The notes under the pieces are model-generated. The model was given only the letters and a program-made list of their open reading frames with translations, was not told the origin of the DNA and did not search any database. Position numbers and translations under genes: made by a program. Below are positions 32,296 through 41,178 of a stretch of DNA of 64,000 nucleotides, one piece after another (the stretch's first letter is position 1; each line of letters starts with the position of its first letter). Source of the stretch: Sulfuritalea sp. (GTDB lineage Bacteria > Pseudomonadota > Gammaproteobacteria > Burkholderiales > Rhodocyclaceae); assembly GCA_023229545.1 (NCBI GenBank), contig JALNZB010000018.1, positions 11,154-75,153 on the forward strand, in the 5' to 3' direction.

Positions 32296-35091
32296 CTAGG
32301 CGTTCTTGGTCACCGCGCCACCGGCTTCCATCAGTTGCGCCTGTGCGGCGGCCAGTCGCGCGATGGGTACGCGAGGCCCGGAGCAGGAGACGTATGTCAG
32401 CCCGAGGCCATGACAAAAGTGGATGGACGCCGGATGCCCGCCGTGCTCACCGCAAATCCCCACCTTCAGGTCTGGTCGCGTCTTGCGTCCTTCGGTCACG
32501 GCCATTCGCATCAATTGACCGACACCCTTCTGGTCCAGCACCTCGAATGGGTTGTCCTGAAGAATTTCGCTTTCAATGTAGGCGGGGAGGAACTTGTTCT
32601 CGGCATCTTCACGGCTGAAGGAGAACGTGGCTTGCGTCAGATCGTTGGTGCCGAAGGAGAAGAACTCGGCATCCTGAGCCATGCGTCCGGCGCGCAGACA
32701 GGCGCGCACCACTTCCAGCATGCTGCCGAATTTGATATCCACCTTGATGCCATGGGTCAATTCCACGAGCTTGTGCAGATCTTTCACGTAGCTATGCACA
32801 CGGCACAACTCCTCGACCGTCGCCACTTGCGGCACCATGATTTCAGGATGGACCTCGATTCCTTCCTTGGCGCACAGGGCGGCGGCTTCGAGAATCGCCT
32901 GGATCTGCATCTTGTAGATCTCGGGATAGGTGATGCCGAGGCGCACGCCACGATGACCGAGCATGGGATTGACTTCGGATAGCGCACGGACCTTCTTGAG
33001 GATTTTTTCCTTCTTGTGGATCGCGTCCTCTTCCAGATGACCGTCCTTGAAGTCTTTCATGCTCTGCGACAAGTTGGAGAGACCATCCGAGTATTGCTGA
33101 TACAGGCGCGGACTGAGGAGTTTCAGGGTTTCCGGCAGTTCTTCCATGGCATTGATCGAATCGCGCATATGGTGCAAATGGGCGATTTCCAGTTCCAGCT
33201 GCGCCGTCGTCGGCAGGAATTCGTGCATCGGCGGGTCAAGCAGGCGCACCGTCACCGGCAACCCCTTCATGGCCTTGAAGATGCCCTTGAAGTCGGCACG
33301 CTGAATTGGCAAGAGGCGATCCAGGGCCGCCTGGCGCTCTTCGACTGATTCGGCGAGGATCATCTCCTGCACGATGGGCAGGCGATCGGAACTGTTGAAC
33401 ATGCGCTCGGTGCGGCACAGGCCGATGCCCATGGCACCAAAAACCCGCGCCTTCCCGGCGTCCTCCGGCGTATCGGCATTGGCCATCACCTTGAGCCGTG
33501 CCACTTCGTCTGCCCAGCCCAGCAGGGTTGCCATCTCCTCCGAAAACTCCGCTTCGACCGTCGGGACTTCACCGGCGTAGACGTTGCCGGTGCTGCCGTC
33601 GATGGTGATCACGTCACCTTCATGCAAGGTGGTCTCGCCGATCACGGCGCGGCGCGCCGTATCTGAGATGACTATGGCATCACAGCCGGAGACGCAGGGT
33701 TTGCCCATGCCGCGGGCGACCACGGCCGCATGCGAGGTCTTGCCACCACGGCTGGTGAGAATGCCTTGCGCCTGGAAAAAACCGTGAATGTCTTCCGGTT
33801 TGGTTTCCTCGCGCACCAGAATGATTCGTTCACCAGCCCGCCCCTTCTCTTCCGCAGTATCGGCATCGAACACGATCTTGCCCGAAGCGGCTCCGGGAGA
33901 AGCCGGCAGGCCGGTAGCCAGCGGCTTGCCCTTGAAATCGGCGGCGAGTTGAGGTGCCAGCATTTGTTCCAGCAGCATCGGATCAATCCGCATCAAGGCT
34001 TTCTCGCGAGTGATCAAGCCCTCCCTGTGCATTTCCACCGAGGTGCGCAACATCGCGCGCGCATTCATCTTGCCGTTGCGTGTTTGCAGGCAATAGAGCT
34101 TGCCCTTCTCGATGGTGAATTCGAAGTCCTGCACTTCCGCATAGTGCGACTCGAGACGTGCGTGCAGTTCCTGCAACTGCCGGTAGATTTCCGGCATTTC
34201 CTGTTCCATCTCGGCAATGGCCTTCGGCGTGCGAATGCCCGCCACCACGTCCTCGCCCTGGGCATTGACGAGGTATTCACCGTAGATGATGTTTTCGCCG
34301 GTTCCAGGATTGCGCGTGAAGCCGACGCCGGTGCCGGAATCGGTACCCATGTTGCCAAACACCATGATGACTACATTCACGGCGGTACCGCTGGCCATGT
34401 CCTTGGTGATCTTGAACTGCTTGCGATAATCGATGGCGCGTTTGCCGTTCCACGAACGGAATACCGCACCGATGGCGATCTCCAGTTGCTGGTAGGGATC
34501 TTCCGGGAAAGGCTTGCCGGTATGCCGGCTGACGATGGCGAGAAACTCGTTGGCCAATTCGGCCAGATGCTCGGCCTTGAGGTCGAGGTCCGTGCTGGCG
34601 TTATAGCGAACCTTGACGACGTTCATCGCCGCATCGAAATGCTCGTCGCCAATGCCCAGCGCGATCTTGCCGAACAACTGGATGAAGCGACGCCAAGCGT
34701 CGTAACCGAAACGCGGGTTACCGGTCAGGGCGATCAGGCCCTTGAGCGTGGTCGAATTGAGGCCCAGGTTAAGGATGGTGTCCATCATCCCCGGCATCGA
34801 CATCGCGGAACCGGAACGCACCGAAACCAGCAGCGGATTTTCTGCGCCACCAAAGGTTTTGCCTGTCTTCTTCTCCAGCGCCTTCATGTGCGCCAGCGTC
34901 TGATCCATGGCACCGTCGGGTAGGCAGTCCTTTTCAAGGAAAGCGAGGCAGGCATCCGTGCTTATCACAAAGCCGGGCGGCACGTTGAGGCCGATCTGCG
35001 TCATCTCGCACAAATTGGCGCCCTTACCGCCGAGGAGCATCTTGTTCTTGCCGTCGCCTTCCTCGAAGGCAAATACCCATTGTCGCTTCAT
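32296..35091 (-). CDS. ppdK: Pyruvate, phosphate dikinase
   Basis: A 931-residue enzyme that interconverts pyruvate and phosphoenolpyruvate with ATP/AMP and phosphate or pyrophosphate. The ATP-grasp domain starts MKRQWVFAFEEGDGKNK and contains LGGKGANLCEM; the phospho-histidine is in LTSRGGKTSHAAVVARGMG; the PEP-binding barrel carries FGTNDLTQ and CGEHGGHP. AAGGAG 8 bp before the ATG at 35091 decides the start. It could serve gluconeogenesis or pyrophosphate-linked glycolysis. A long AT-rich leader precedes it. Confidence 0.97.
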   Translation of the reverse strand: MKRQWVFAFEEGDGKNKMLLGGKGANLCEMTQIGLNVPPGFVISTDACLAFLEKDCLPDGAMDQTLAHMKALEKKTGKTFGGAENPLLVSVRSGSAMSMPGMMDTILNLGLNSTTLKGLIALTGNPRFGYDAWRRFIQLFGKIALGIGDEHFDAAMNVVKVRYNASTDLDLKAEHLAELANEFLAIVSRHTGKPFPEDPYQQLEIAIGAVFRSWNGKRAIDYRKQFKITKDMASGTAVNVVIMVFGNMGTDSGTGVGFTRNPGTGENIIYGEYLVNAQGEDVVAGIRTPKAIAEMEQEMPEIYRQLQELHARLESHYAEVQDFEFTIEKGKLYCLQTRNGKMNARAMLRTSVEMHREGLITREKALMRIDPMLLEQMLAPQLAADFKGKPLATGLPASPGAASGKIVFDADTAEEKGRAGERIILVREETKPEDIHGFFQAQGILTSRGGKTSHAAVVARGMGKPCVSGCDAIVISDTARRAVIGETTLHEGDVITIDGSTGNVYAGEVPTVEAEFSEEMATLLGWADEVARLKVMANADTPEDAGKARVFGAMGIGLCRTERMFNSSDRLPIVQEMILAESVEERQAALDRLLPIQRADFKGIFKAMKGLPVTVRLLDPPMHEFLPTTAQLELEIAHLHHMRDSINAMEELPETLKLLSPRLYQQYSDGLSNLSQSMKDFKDGHLEEDAIHKKEKILKKVRALSEVNPMLGHRGVRLGITYPEIYKMQIQAILEAAALCAKEGIEVHPEIMVPQVATVEELCRVHSYVKDLHKLVELTHGIKVDIKFGSMLEVVRACLRAGRMAQDAEFFSFGTNDLTQATFSFSREDAENKFLPAYIESEILQDNPFEVLDQKGVGQLMRMAVTEGRKTRPDLKVGICGEHGGHPASIHFCHGLGLTYVSCSGPRVPIARLAAAQAQLMEAGGAVTKNA

Positions 35092-35272
35092 CGCCACTTC
35101 TCCTTGTTGTCGTACCATTGGATTGCCGCCGTGCACAAAGACTAATAGTTTATCGTCTCTGGAACGGAAATTTCACAACAAATATTACTTTTCCTTCGAA
35201 TAAGAACATTCCAACAAGACTCGGGATGCGTTAAATTGCTCGGCACTCGCTGAATACGTACGACTCGGCATA

Positions 35273-36046
35273 ATGCCGTCGATTCATGACATACGCTCCA
35301 CTCTCGTGCAACAGGTTTTGGGACTCCAGATCGATATGGATATCGTCAAACAAAAGCAAATAAGGGAATGGACCTTGTTGGGACTGGTCGGGGTGATGGC
35401 GCTGGTTGGCAATCTGCCCCGCAATCTGCTGGACAGTGTCGGAGTGAAAGCTGAACTCTTGATGGGCGTGTTGGGCCTGATGGTGGTGCTCGCCTTGTTT
35501 CTCTATGTGCGGTTTTTCTTCTTTCTGCTCTATGCGCTATTGGCCATCGGTGCCAATCTGCCGGAAAAATGGGCTGATGGCTTGGGCATCAGTCAGACGC
35601 CGTTGCTGGTAACGCTGATCACCATGGTCGCGCTGTCGCTGCTCAACTATGGCGCCAAGATGCTGCCATCGGGGCTGGAACCGAAAATACGCAAGCAAAA
35701 TCCCGAAGCAACCCGTGTGCTGCTCAACGCCATCGAGCGCGGCAATATTGCCTACGTCAAGACGGTGCTTGGCATGGATTTTGATCTTGACACCATTGAT
35801 GATGAAGGCATGAGTCCATTGATGCGCGCCGCTCAACGGGGCAATCTCAAGATAGTCCAGATGATACTCAAACGGGGTGCGTCACCGTCACTTGGCGGGC
35901 CATACGGAAGGGCTTCCGATGTCGCCTTGCGGAACAACTTTTCGACCGTTATTGAATGCCTGAGGAGGGCGGAAGAAGCAGAGGCAAACGAAGCCGCTGG
36001 ACGGGTTGCGGCAGAACCCCAGGTTGATTCCGCCATCGTTGCTTAG
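35273..36046 (+). CDS. Membrane protein with ankyrin repeats
   Basis: A 257-residue protein. The N-terminal half has three to four hydrophobic segments (about 35-50, 62-98 with a run of Phe, and 110-125), the C-terminal half two to three ankyrin repeats (ATRVLLNAIERGNIAYVKTVL, DDEGMSPLMRAAQRGNLKIVQ). It is likely an inner membrane protein with a cytoplasmic ankyrin domain. No function is known. No good ribosome-binding site precedes the ATG at 35273, and the start could be the ATG at 35336 region instead. It is divergent from ppdK. Confidence 0.75.
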   Translation: MPSIHDIRSTLVQQVLGLQIDMDIVKQKQIREWTLLGLVGVMALVGNLPRNLLDSVGVKAELLMGVLGLMVVLALFLYVRFFFFLLYALLAIGANLPEKWADGLGISQTPLLVTLITMVALSLLNYGAKMLPSGLEPKIRKQNPEATRVLLNAIERGNIAYVKTVLGMDFDLDTIDDEGMSPLMRAAQRGNLKIVQMILKRGASPSLGGPYGRASDVALRNNFSTVIECLRRAEEAEANEAAGRVAAEPQVDSAIVA

Positions 36047-36069
36047 CTTCTCTCACCGCACCGCCTACC

Positions 36070-37698
36070 CTACATCTGCTGGTAGATTGGTCCCTCGCCG
36101 CCTTGCGGCACCACCCAGTTGATATTCTGCGTGGGATCCTTGATGTCGCAGGTCTTGCAGTGCACGCAGTTCTGCGCGTTGATCTGCAAGCGCGGGGTCC
36201 CGTTCTCGTCGTACACGATTTCATACACGCCGGCAGGGCAGTAACGCTGTTCGGGGGCGTCGTAAATAGTCAGATTGGTGCTGATCGGCACATCCGCGTT
36301 TTTTAGTTGCAGGTGGCAGGGCTGGTCTTCCTCGTGATGGGTATTGGAGAGAAACACGGAAGAGAGCCGGTCAAAAGTCAGCACGCCATCGGGTTTCGGG
36401 TAGTCGATCGGCTTGCATTCGGCCGCAGGTTTGAGCTTGAGGTGATCCGCTGAATTGTGCAGGGTCCACGGCGCCTTGCCGCGCAGCAAAACCTGGTCGA
36501 TACCGAACATCAGCGAACCGGTCCATAGACCCTTTGCCATCCACGGCTTGAAGTTGCGTGCGGTGTGAAGTTCACCGTACAGCCACGAGTCGCGGAAGGC
36601 TTCCGGGTATTCAGCCAATGCGTCATTGGCGCGACCGGCGGCCAGCGCGGCAGCGGCGGCTTCGGCCGCCAGCATGCCGCTCTTGATGGCGGCGTGGCTG
36701 CCCTTGATGCGCGAGGCGACCAGCAGGCCGGCATCGTCGCCGAGGAGCGCACCGCCGGGGAAGTCGAGCTTGGGCAATGACTGCAAGCCACCGGCCACCA
36801 GCGCCCGTGCGCCATAAGCCAGGCGCTTGCCGCTTTGGAATATCGGTGCAATCTGCGGATGGGTTTTCATGCGCTGCATTTCCTCGAAGGGCGAGAGAAA
36901 TGGATTACTGTAGCCCAGACCCACCACCAGGCCGACCGACACCAGATTCTCGCCAAAGTGGTAAATGAAGCCGCCGCCGTAGGTGTCCGATTTCATCGGC
37001 CAGCCGAAGGTGTGCATCACGAGACCTTTCTCGTGCCGCTCCGGATCGACTTCCCATAATTCCTTGATGCCGATGGCGTAGGTTTGCGGATCGGAGGCGG
37101 CGCGCAGGCAGAACTTCTCCTCGATCTGCTTGCCCAAGTGCCCCCGACAGCCTTCGGCAAGCAGCGTGTATTTGGCCAGCAGTTCCATGCCCGGTTGATA
37201 ACCGGTCGTGGGCTGGCCATCGCGCCCCACGCCCATATCACCTGTGGCGACGCCGCGCACGGCGCCCTGCTCATCGTAGAGCAGCTCGGCGCCGGCGAAG
37301 CCAGGGTAGATTTCGACGCCCAGAGCTTCCGCTTGCGTGCTCAGCCAGCGGCATAACTGGCCGAGGCTGATGATGTAGTTGCCGTGGTTCCGCAAGCAAT
37401 TCGGCAGCAGGGGCGTGGGCAGGTCGACAAAGCCGTACTGCGTCAGAAAGCTGAAACGGTCGCGCGTGACTTCCGTTTCTACTGGCGCGCCCAGCGCCTG
37501 CCAGTCGGGCAGCAGTTCGGTCAGCGCACGCGGATCCATGACGGCGCCGGACAGAATGTGGGCACCGATTTCGGAGCCCTTCTCGATCAAGCAGACGTTG
37601 ATTCCGGCATTGATCTGCTTGAGGCGGATCGCTGCGGATAGCCCGGCCGGCCCACCGCCCACGATCACGACATCGAATTCCATGGCTTCGCGCTGCAT
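36070..37698 (-). CDS. Electron transfer flavoprotein-ubiquinone oxidoreductase
   Basis: A 542-residue membrane-associated enzyme that passes electrons from reduced ETF (from acyl-CoA and other dehydrogenases) to ubiquinone. The FAD motif is VVIVGGGPAGLSAAIRLKQ, the quinone region includes GGGFIYHFGENLVSVGLVVGLGY, and the 4Fe-4S ligands are in NCVHCKTCDIKDPTQNINW near the end. GAGG 5 bp before the ATG at 37698 supports that start; an ATG five codons inside is an alternative. The ETF subunits are not in this window. Confidence 0.96.
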   Translation of the reverse strand: MQREAMEFDVVIVGGGPAGLSAAIRLKQINAGINVCLIEKGSEIGAHILSGAVMDPRALTELLPDWQALGAPVETEVTRDRFSFLTQYGFVDLPTPLLPNCLRNHGNYIISLGQLCRWLSTQAEALGVEIYPGFAGAELLYDEQGAVRGVATGDMGVGRDGQPTTGYQPGMELLAKYTLLAEGCRGHLGKQIEEKFCLRAASDPQTYAIGIKELWEVDPERHEKGLVMHTFGWPMKSDTYGGGFIYHFGENLVSVGLVVGLGYSNPFLSPFEEMQRMKTHPQIAPIFQSGKRLAYGARALVAGGLQSLPKLDFPGGALLGDDAGLLVASRIKGSHAAIKSGMLAAEAAAAALAAGRANDALAEYPEAFRDSWLYGELHTARNFKPWMAKGLWTGSLMFGIDQVLLRGKAPWTLHNSADHLKLKPAAECKPIDYPKPDGVLTFDRLSSVFLSNTHHEEDQPCHLQLKNADVPISTNLTIYDAPEQRYCPAGVYEIVYDENGTPRLQINAQNCVHCKTCDIKDPTQNINWVVPQGGEGPIYQQM

Positions 37699-37755
37699 GC
37701 AGACCTCAATCGATTCGGATGACCGGCGGATTATAAGGACCGAGACTCAGACGCT

Positions 37756-38628
37756 TCAGTCCTTCTTCGCGCCCTGCTCGAATTGATCGATGCTCCACCT
37801 TGCACCTTCGTCCAAGCTCAGCGTGGTAGCAAGAAAGGGCAAACAGCCTTCCAGCGTGGCAGCCAGCATCCATGGAGGGTTGATGACAAACATGCCGCTG
37901 CCGTGCATGCCGTGGCCTTTGGTGGCCGGCGCGCGCACGCTCAGCGTGGCGTGCAGCCAATGGCTGGCGCCGGCTTTTTTCAGCTTGTCGGGCAGATGAT
38001 TGGCTTCGAGGGTGGGCAGCATTGGATGCCAGACCAGATAGGTGCCGGTGGCGAAGCGTTTCAGCGCGTCCTTGATCGCGGCGGCGACTTTCATGTAGTC
38101 GCTCTTGATTTCGTAGGATGGGTCGATCAGCACCAGGCCGCGTCGTGAAGGCGGTGGCAGCGCGGCTTTCAGTACCTCAAAGCCGTCGGCCTGTTCCACC
38201 GTGACGCGACGGCCGGCATCCTTGAACTGGCGACGCAGCAAGGCGAAGTCCGTCGAGTGCAGTTCGCAAAGGCGCAGGGTATCGCGCACCTGGGCATTGT
38301 CCCGCAGCAGGCTTGCAGCAATGCGCGGCGATCCGGGGTAGCGACGCAGCGTGGCGCTGCCGTTGAGCGCGCGCACCAGCGCCACGTACTCGGCCAGCGG
38401 CGGCGGCAGGTCCTTGCGCTCCCATAGGCGACCGATGCCGTGGATATACTCGCCGGTGCGCTTGGCATGTTCGGCGTCGAGGGCGTAGAAGCCCGCCCCG
38501 GCATGGCTGTCGACCAAGGTGTAGGGCTTGTCCTTGCTGTTCATGTGCTCGATGCAAAGCATCAGCACGAGGTGCTTGAGGACATCGGCGTGGTTACCGG
38601 CGTGGAAGGCGTGGCGATAGCTGAGCAT
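37756..38628 (-). CDS. rlmJ: 23S rRNA (adenine2030-N6)-methyltransferase
   Basis: A 290-residue methyltransferase that methylates A2030 of 23S rRNA. The start MLSYRHAFHAGNHADVLKH is the family hallmark, and the catalytic DPSYEIKSDY motif lies at about residue 175. The length fits RlmJ. It is divergent from the rRNA pseudouridine synthase gene, so two rRNA modification genes lie back to back with only about 25 bp between them. Confidence 0.94.
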   Translation of the reverse strand: MLSYRHAFHAGNHADVLKHLVLMLCIEHMNSKDKPYTLVDSHAGAGFYALDAEHAKRTGEYIHGIGRLWERKDLPPPLAEYVALVRALNGSATLRRYPGSPRIAASLLRDNAQVRDTLRLCELHSTDFALLRRQFKDAGRRVTVEQADGFEVLKAALPPPSRRGLVLIDPSYEIKSDYMKVAAAIKDALKRFATGTYLVWHPMLPTLEANHLPDKLKKAGASHWLHATLSVRAPATKGHGMHGSGMFVINPPWMLAATLEGCLPFLATTLSLDEGARWSIDQFEQGAKKD

Positions 38629-38652
38629 GGGGGCAGGATAGAATGCGCGACC

Positions 38653-39387
38653 ATGAATGATACGCAGGGTATTCGGGTTTCCAAACTATTGGCCGAGCGC
38701 GGCCTGTGCTCGCGGCGCGAGGCCGATGCCTATATCGAGCGCGGACTGGTGTTCGTCGACGGCCAGCGCGTCACGCAATTGGGCACGCGGGCAGCTGCCG
38801 ATGCGGTGGTTACCCTGGCGCCGGAGGCGCGTGCGACGCAGGCGCGGCAGGCGACCATCCTGCTGCACAAACCGATGGGCTACGTTTCCGCCCAGGCCGA
38901 AGACGGCCACCAACCGGCGGTCAGCCTGATTTCACCGAAGACCCAGATGGCCGGGGATCATCAGCGCTTCCAGCTTTCGCATCTGAAAGGCCTGGCGCCG
39001 GCTGGCCGGCTCGACATTGATTCCACCGGGCTGCTGGTGCTGACCCAGGACGGTCGCGTTGCGCGCCAGTTGATTGGCGACGATTCCAAGGTGGAGAAGG
39101 AATATCTGGTGCGCGTCGAGGGAATGCTCGACGAACGCGGCCTGGCGCTGCTCAATCACGGTCTTGAACTGGATGGCAAGCAGTTGCGTCCGGCCAAGGT
39201 GGCCTGGGCCAATCCCGAACAGTTGCGCTTTGTTCTGAAGGAAGGCCGCAAGCGGCAGATTCGCCGCATGTGCGAACTGGTGGGCCTGCGGGTTACGGGA
39301 TTGAAGCGGGTGCGCATCGGTCGCGTCCGCCTGGGTGAATTGCCCTTGGGGCAGTGGCGCTTCCTGCGCGAAAACGAAGGCTTCTAG
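38653..39387 (+). CDS. 23S rRNA pseudouridine synthase (RluF/RluB type)
   Basis: A 244-residue pseudouridine synthase with an N-terminal S4 domain (RVSKLLAERGLCSRREADAYIERG) and the RsuA/RluB-type catalytic core with the Asp in GRLDIDSTGLLVLTQDG. LSHLKGLAPAGRL and KEGRKRQIRRMCELVGLRV are typical. The best match by feel is RluF (U2604), but RluB is not excluded. The ATG at 38653 gives the usual start; the longer frame lies within the divergent rlmJ gene. Its last 4 bp overlap the next, convergent gene. Confidence 0.9.
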   Translation: MNDTQGIRVSKLLAERGLCSRREADAYIERGLVFVDGQRVTQLGTRAAADAVVTLAPEARATQARQATILLHKPMGYVSAQAEDGHQPAVSLISPKTQMAGDHQRFQLSHLKGLAPAGRLDIDSTGLLVLTQDGRVARQLIGDDSKVEKEYLVRVEGMLDERGLALLNHGLELDGKQLRPAKVAWANPEQLRFVLKEGRKRQIRRMCELVGLRVTGLKRVRIGRVRLGELPLGQWRFLRENEGF

Positions 39388-40136
39388 ATCGAGAATATCC
39401 GCTCGTAGGCGGCGGCGCCGGTATTCAGGCTATTGTTGAGCCTGGTCGTCTGCGCGCTGACCAACTGCTGGACCGCAGCAGCCTGAGCCTGCTGATCAAC
39501 CTGCCGGCTTTCAAGGCTCCTGGCGCGGTTGTCGAGCGAGTTCACCGAATTGCCAATATTACCGTTCTTGGCCAGCTCGCGCGTGGCGGTTTGATCCACC
39601 TTCTGCCCGATTGAGGAAAGGGTACTGCGCAGTGCATCGGGACTGGCCTTGAGCGCGGCGTCGAACTTCTTCGTATCAATGGCAAGCGTGCCATCCTTTT
39701 GCTGTGTGATGCCGATCTTCTTCAGGTCGGATGTTGCCGTGGCATCGGCGCTGACGGTGCGGCGCAGATCGTTTCCCGCCAAACGGGCACGCCCGTTATC
39801 GGCCAGCGCGCCTTGCGCCGCAGTAGCCGATTTGGCCGTTTGTGCCGCAGTGTTGAAAGCCTTGACGAAATTGGTTGCCGCCTTCTTGATATCGGCATCG
39901 GTGGCAGTCTGCTTGGTATCGCCGAGCGCGCGCGCGGCCACCTGCGCGTCCGAGAATGACGACTTGATCTGGCCGAATGCCGATAACTGTACGGAAACAG
40001 CGTCACGCTGCTGCTGGACGCGTTGGCCGGCTTTCTGAAACGCCAGCGACACAGAATCCGCACCGTTCTGCGTACTCGTACGGGAATTTATCAGCTTGGC
40101 TGCTGCTGCCGCAGCGCTGAGACTTGCAATATCCAT
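39384..40136 (-). CDS. Orphan flagellar-cap (FliD)-like protein
   Basis: A 250-residue protein rich in Ala, Ser, Thr, Gln and Asn, with long predicted helices. The middle part (LKKIGITQQKDGTLAIDTKKFDAALKASPDAL) closely resembles the C-terminal domain of the flagellar cap protein FliD, and the heptad-like C-terminus (SLDNRARSLESRQVDQQAQ) resembles its coiled coil. It has no signal peptide and is shorter than FliD (usually over 400). No flagellar genes are nearby. It could be exported through a flagellar-type system or be a small relative with another role. Confidence 0.6.
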   Translation of the reverse strand: MDIASLSAAAAAAKLINSRTSTQNGADSVSLAFQKAGQRVQQQRDAVSVQLSAFGQIKSSFSDAQVAARALGDTKQTATDADIKKAATNFVKAFNTAAQTAKSATAAQGALADNGRARLAGNDLRRTVSADATATSDLKKIGITQQKDGTLAIDTKKFDAALKASPDALRSTLSSIGQKVDQTATRELAKNGNIGNSVNSLDNRARSLESRQVDQQAQAAAVQQLVSAQTTRLNNSLNTGAAAYERIFSI

Positions 40137-40222
40137 GAGATACCTCGTAAGTCGACCCTTGCCCTCAGGCTACTATAGCACCCGGCGGGCTTCGCGCAAT
40201 CCGGCGACCGTGCTGCCGAATC

Positions 40223-41122
40223 TTATGGAGCTTCGCTACCGTCGCTGGTTTCGTCGGTTTGGTCCGGCGGCGGTTCATCCATTGCCAGCAATATGGCGGA
40301 GGTAGCTTCATCGACACCGAGACGGCGGACCAGACTCTGCTGGTTGATGCGCAGCAAATCGCGGATGCCCTTGAAGTCGTCCGGCAGGGCAGCATCGTTC
40401 CAACTGTTGGCCGAGTGGCGGGCCAGATCAATGGCCAGCTTGACGTTGCGCACGCGAGGATTTTCCGCGTTCTGGCTGTCCATCAACTGGGTCAGAAGCT
40501 TTGGCAGGTGCCATGTTTCGGCCAGCGCCATCTTGAGCTGGTACAGCGGTATGCCGTAGATCTCGGTCTGAATGACCGAGGAACGCGTATGGCGGTTGGC
40601 AATCTGGGTGTCGCGAGATTTGGTGGCCAAGGTGGGCGCAAAGCTCCACATGAGCATCTCCGCCAAATCGTGGAGCAGAGCCGCCAGAGTTATTTCGTCG
40701 ACATCGAGATCGTGCCTGATAATGGCCCAGTCGCGCGCCCATTGCGCGGCACGGCGTGCGCGATGGACGGCCTTGAGCAGTCCCAGCATGGCTTTCGGAT
40801 AAGACTTGAGTTGGTCTTCAATCTGCGGCAACTCCTTGAAATCGCGAAAGAAGGGTGTGATACCGATCATCATGATCGCCCGCTCGATCGTGGTAATGTC
40901 GGTCGACTGGCGCGCACCGCGGTTGGACTCGAGGTAGGCAAGCACCCGCAGGGTCATCATCGGATCGCGCAGGATCGTCCCGGAAAGCATGCGACCGTTA
41001 GTGTTCTCGGCATTCTCACGCATGCCTTCGAGCGCTTGCACGGTATGGCGCAGCACAGGCAGGTTGGCCTCGCTGAAATAGGCAACCCACGATTCCAAGT
41101 CTGGAAATGGATGTTCGATCAT
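40223..41122 (-). CDS. HDOD-domain signalling protein
   Basis: A 299-residue protein with an HDOD domain (LPVLRHTVQALEGMRENAENT, ILRDPMMTLRVLAYLESNRG, ITLAALLHDLAEMLMWSFAP). HDOD proteins are HD-GYP-like signalling proteins that usually lack enzyme activity and act in stress or motility control. The ATG at 41122 begins MIEHPFPDLESWVAYF; a longer open frame runs into the oxidoreductase gene and is a shadow. It lies 57 bp downstream of the geranylgeranyl-reductase-like gene on the same strand. Confidence 0.85.
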   Translation of the reverse strand: MIEHPFPDLESWVAYFSEANLPVLRHTVQALEGMRENAENTNGRMLSGTILRDPMMTLRVLAYLESNRGARQSTDITTIERAIMMIGITPFFRDFKELPQIEDQLKSYPKAMLGLLKAVHRARRAAQWARDWAIIRHDLDVDEITLAALLHDLAEMLMWSFAPTLATKSRDTQIANRHTRSSVIQTEIYGIPLYQLKMALAETWHLPKLLTQLMDSQNAENPRVRNVKLAIDLARHSANSWNDAALPDDFKGIRDLLRINQQSLVRRLGVDEATSAILLAMDEPPPDQTDETSDGSEAP

Positions 41123-41178
41123 GGCCGGTAATTTATCATCATATGGGTCATCCTGGCACGAACCTGGAGCAAGATCGC

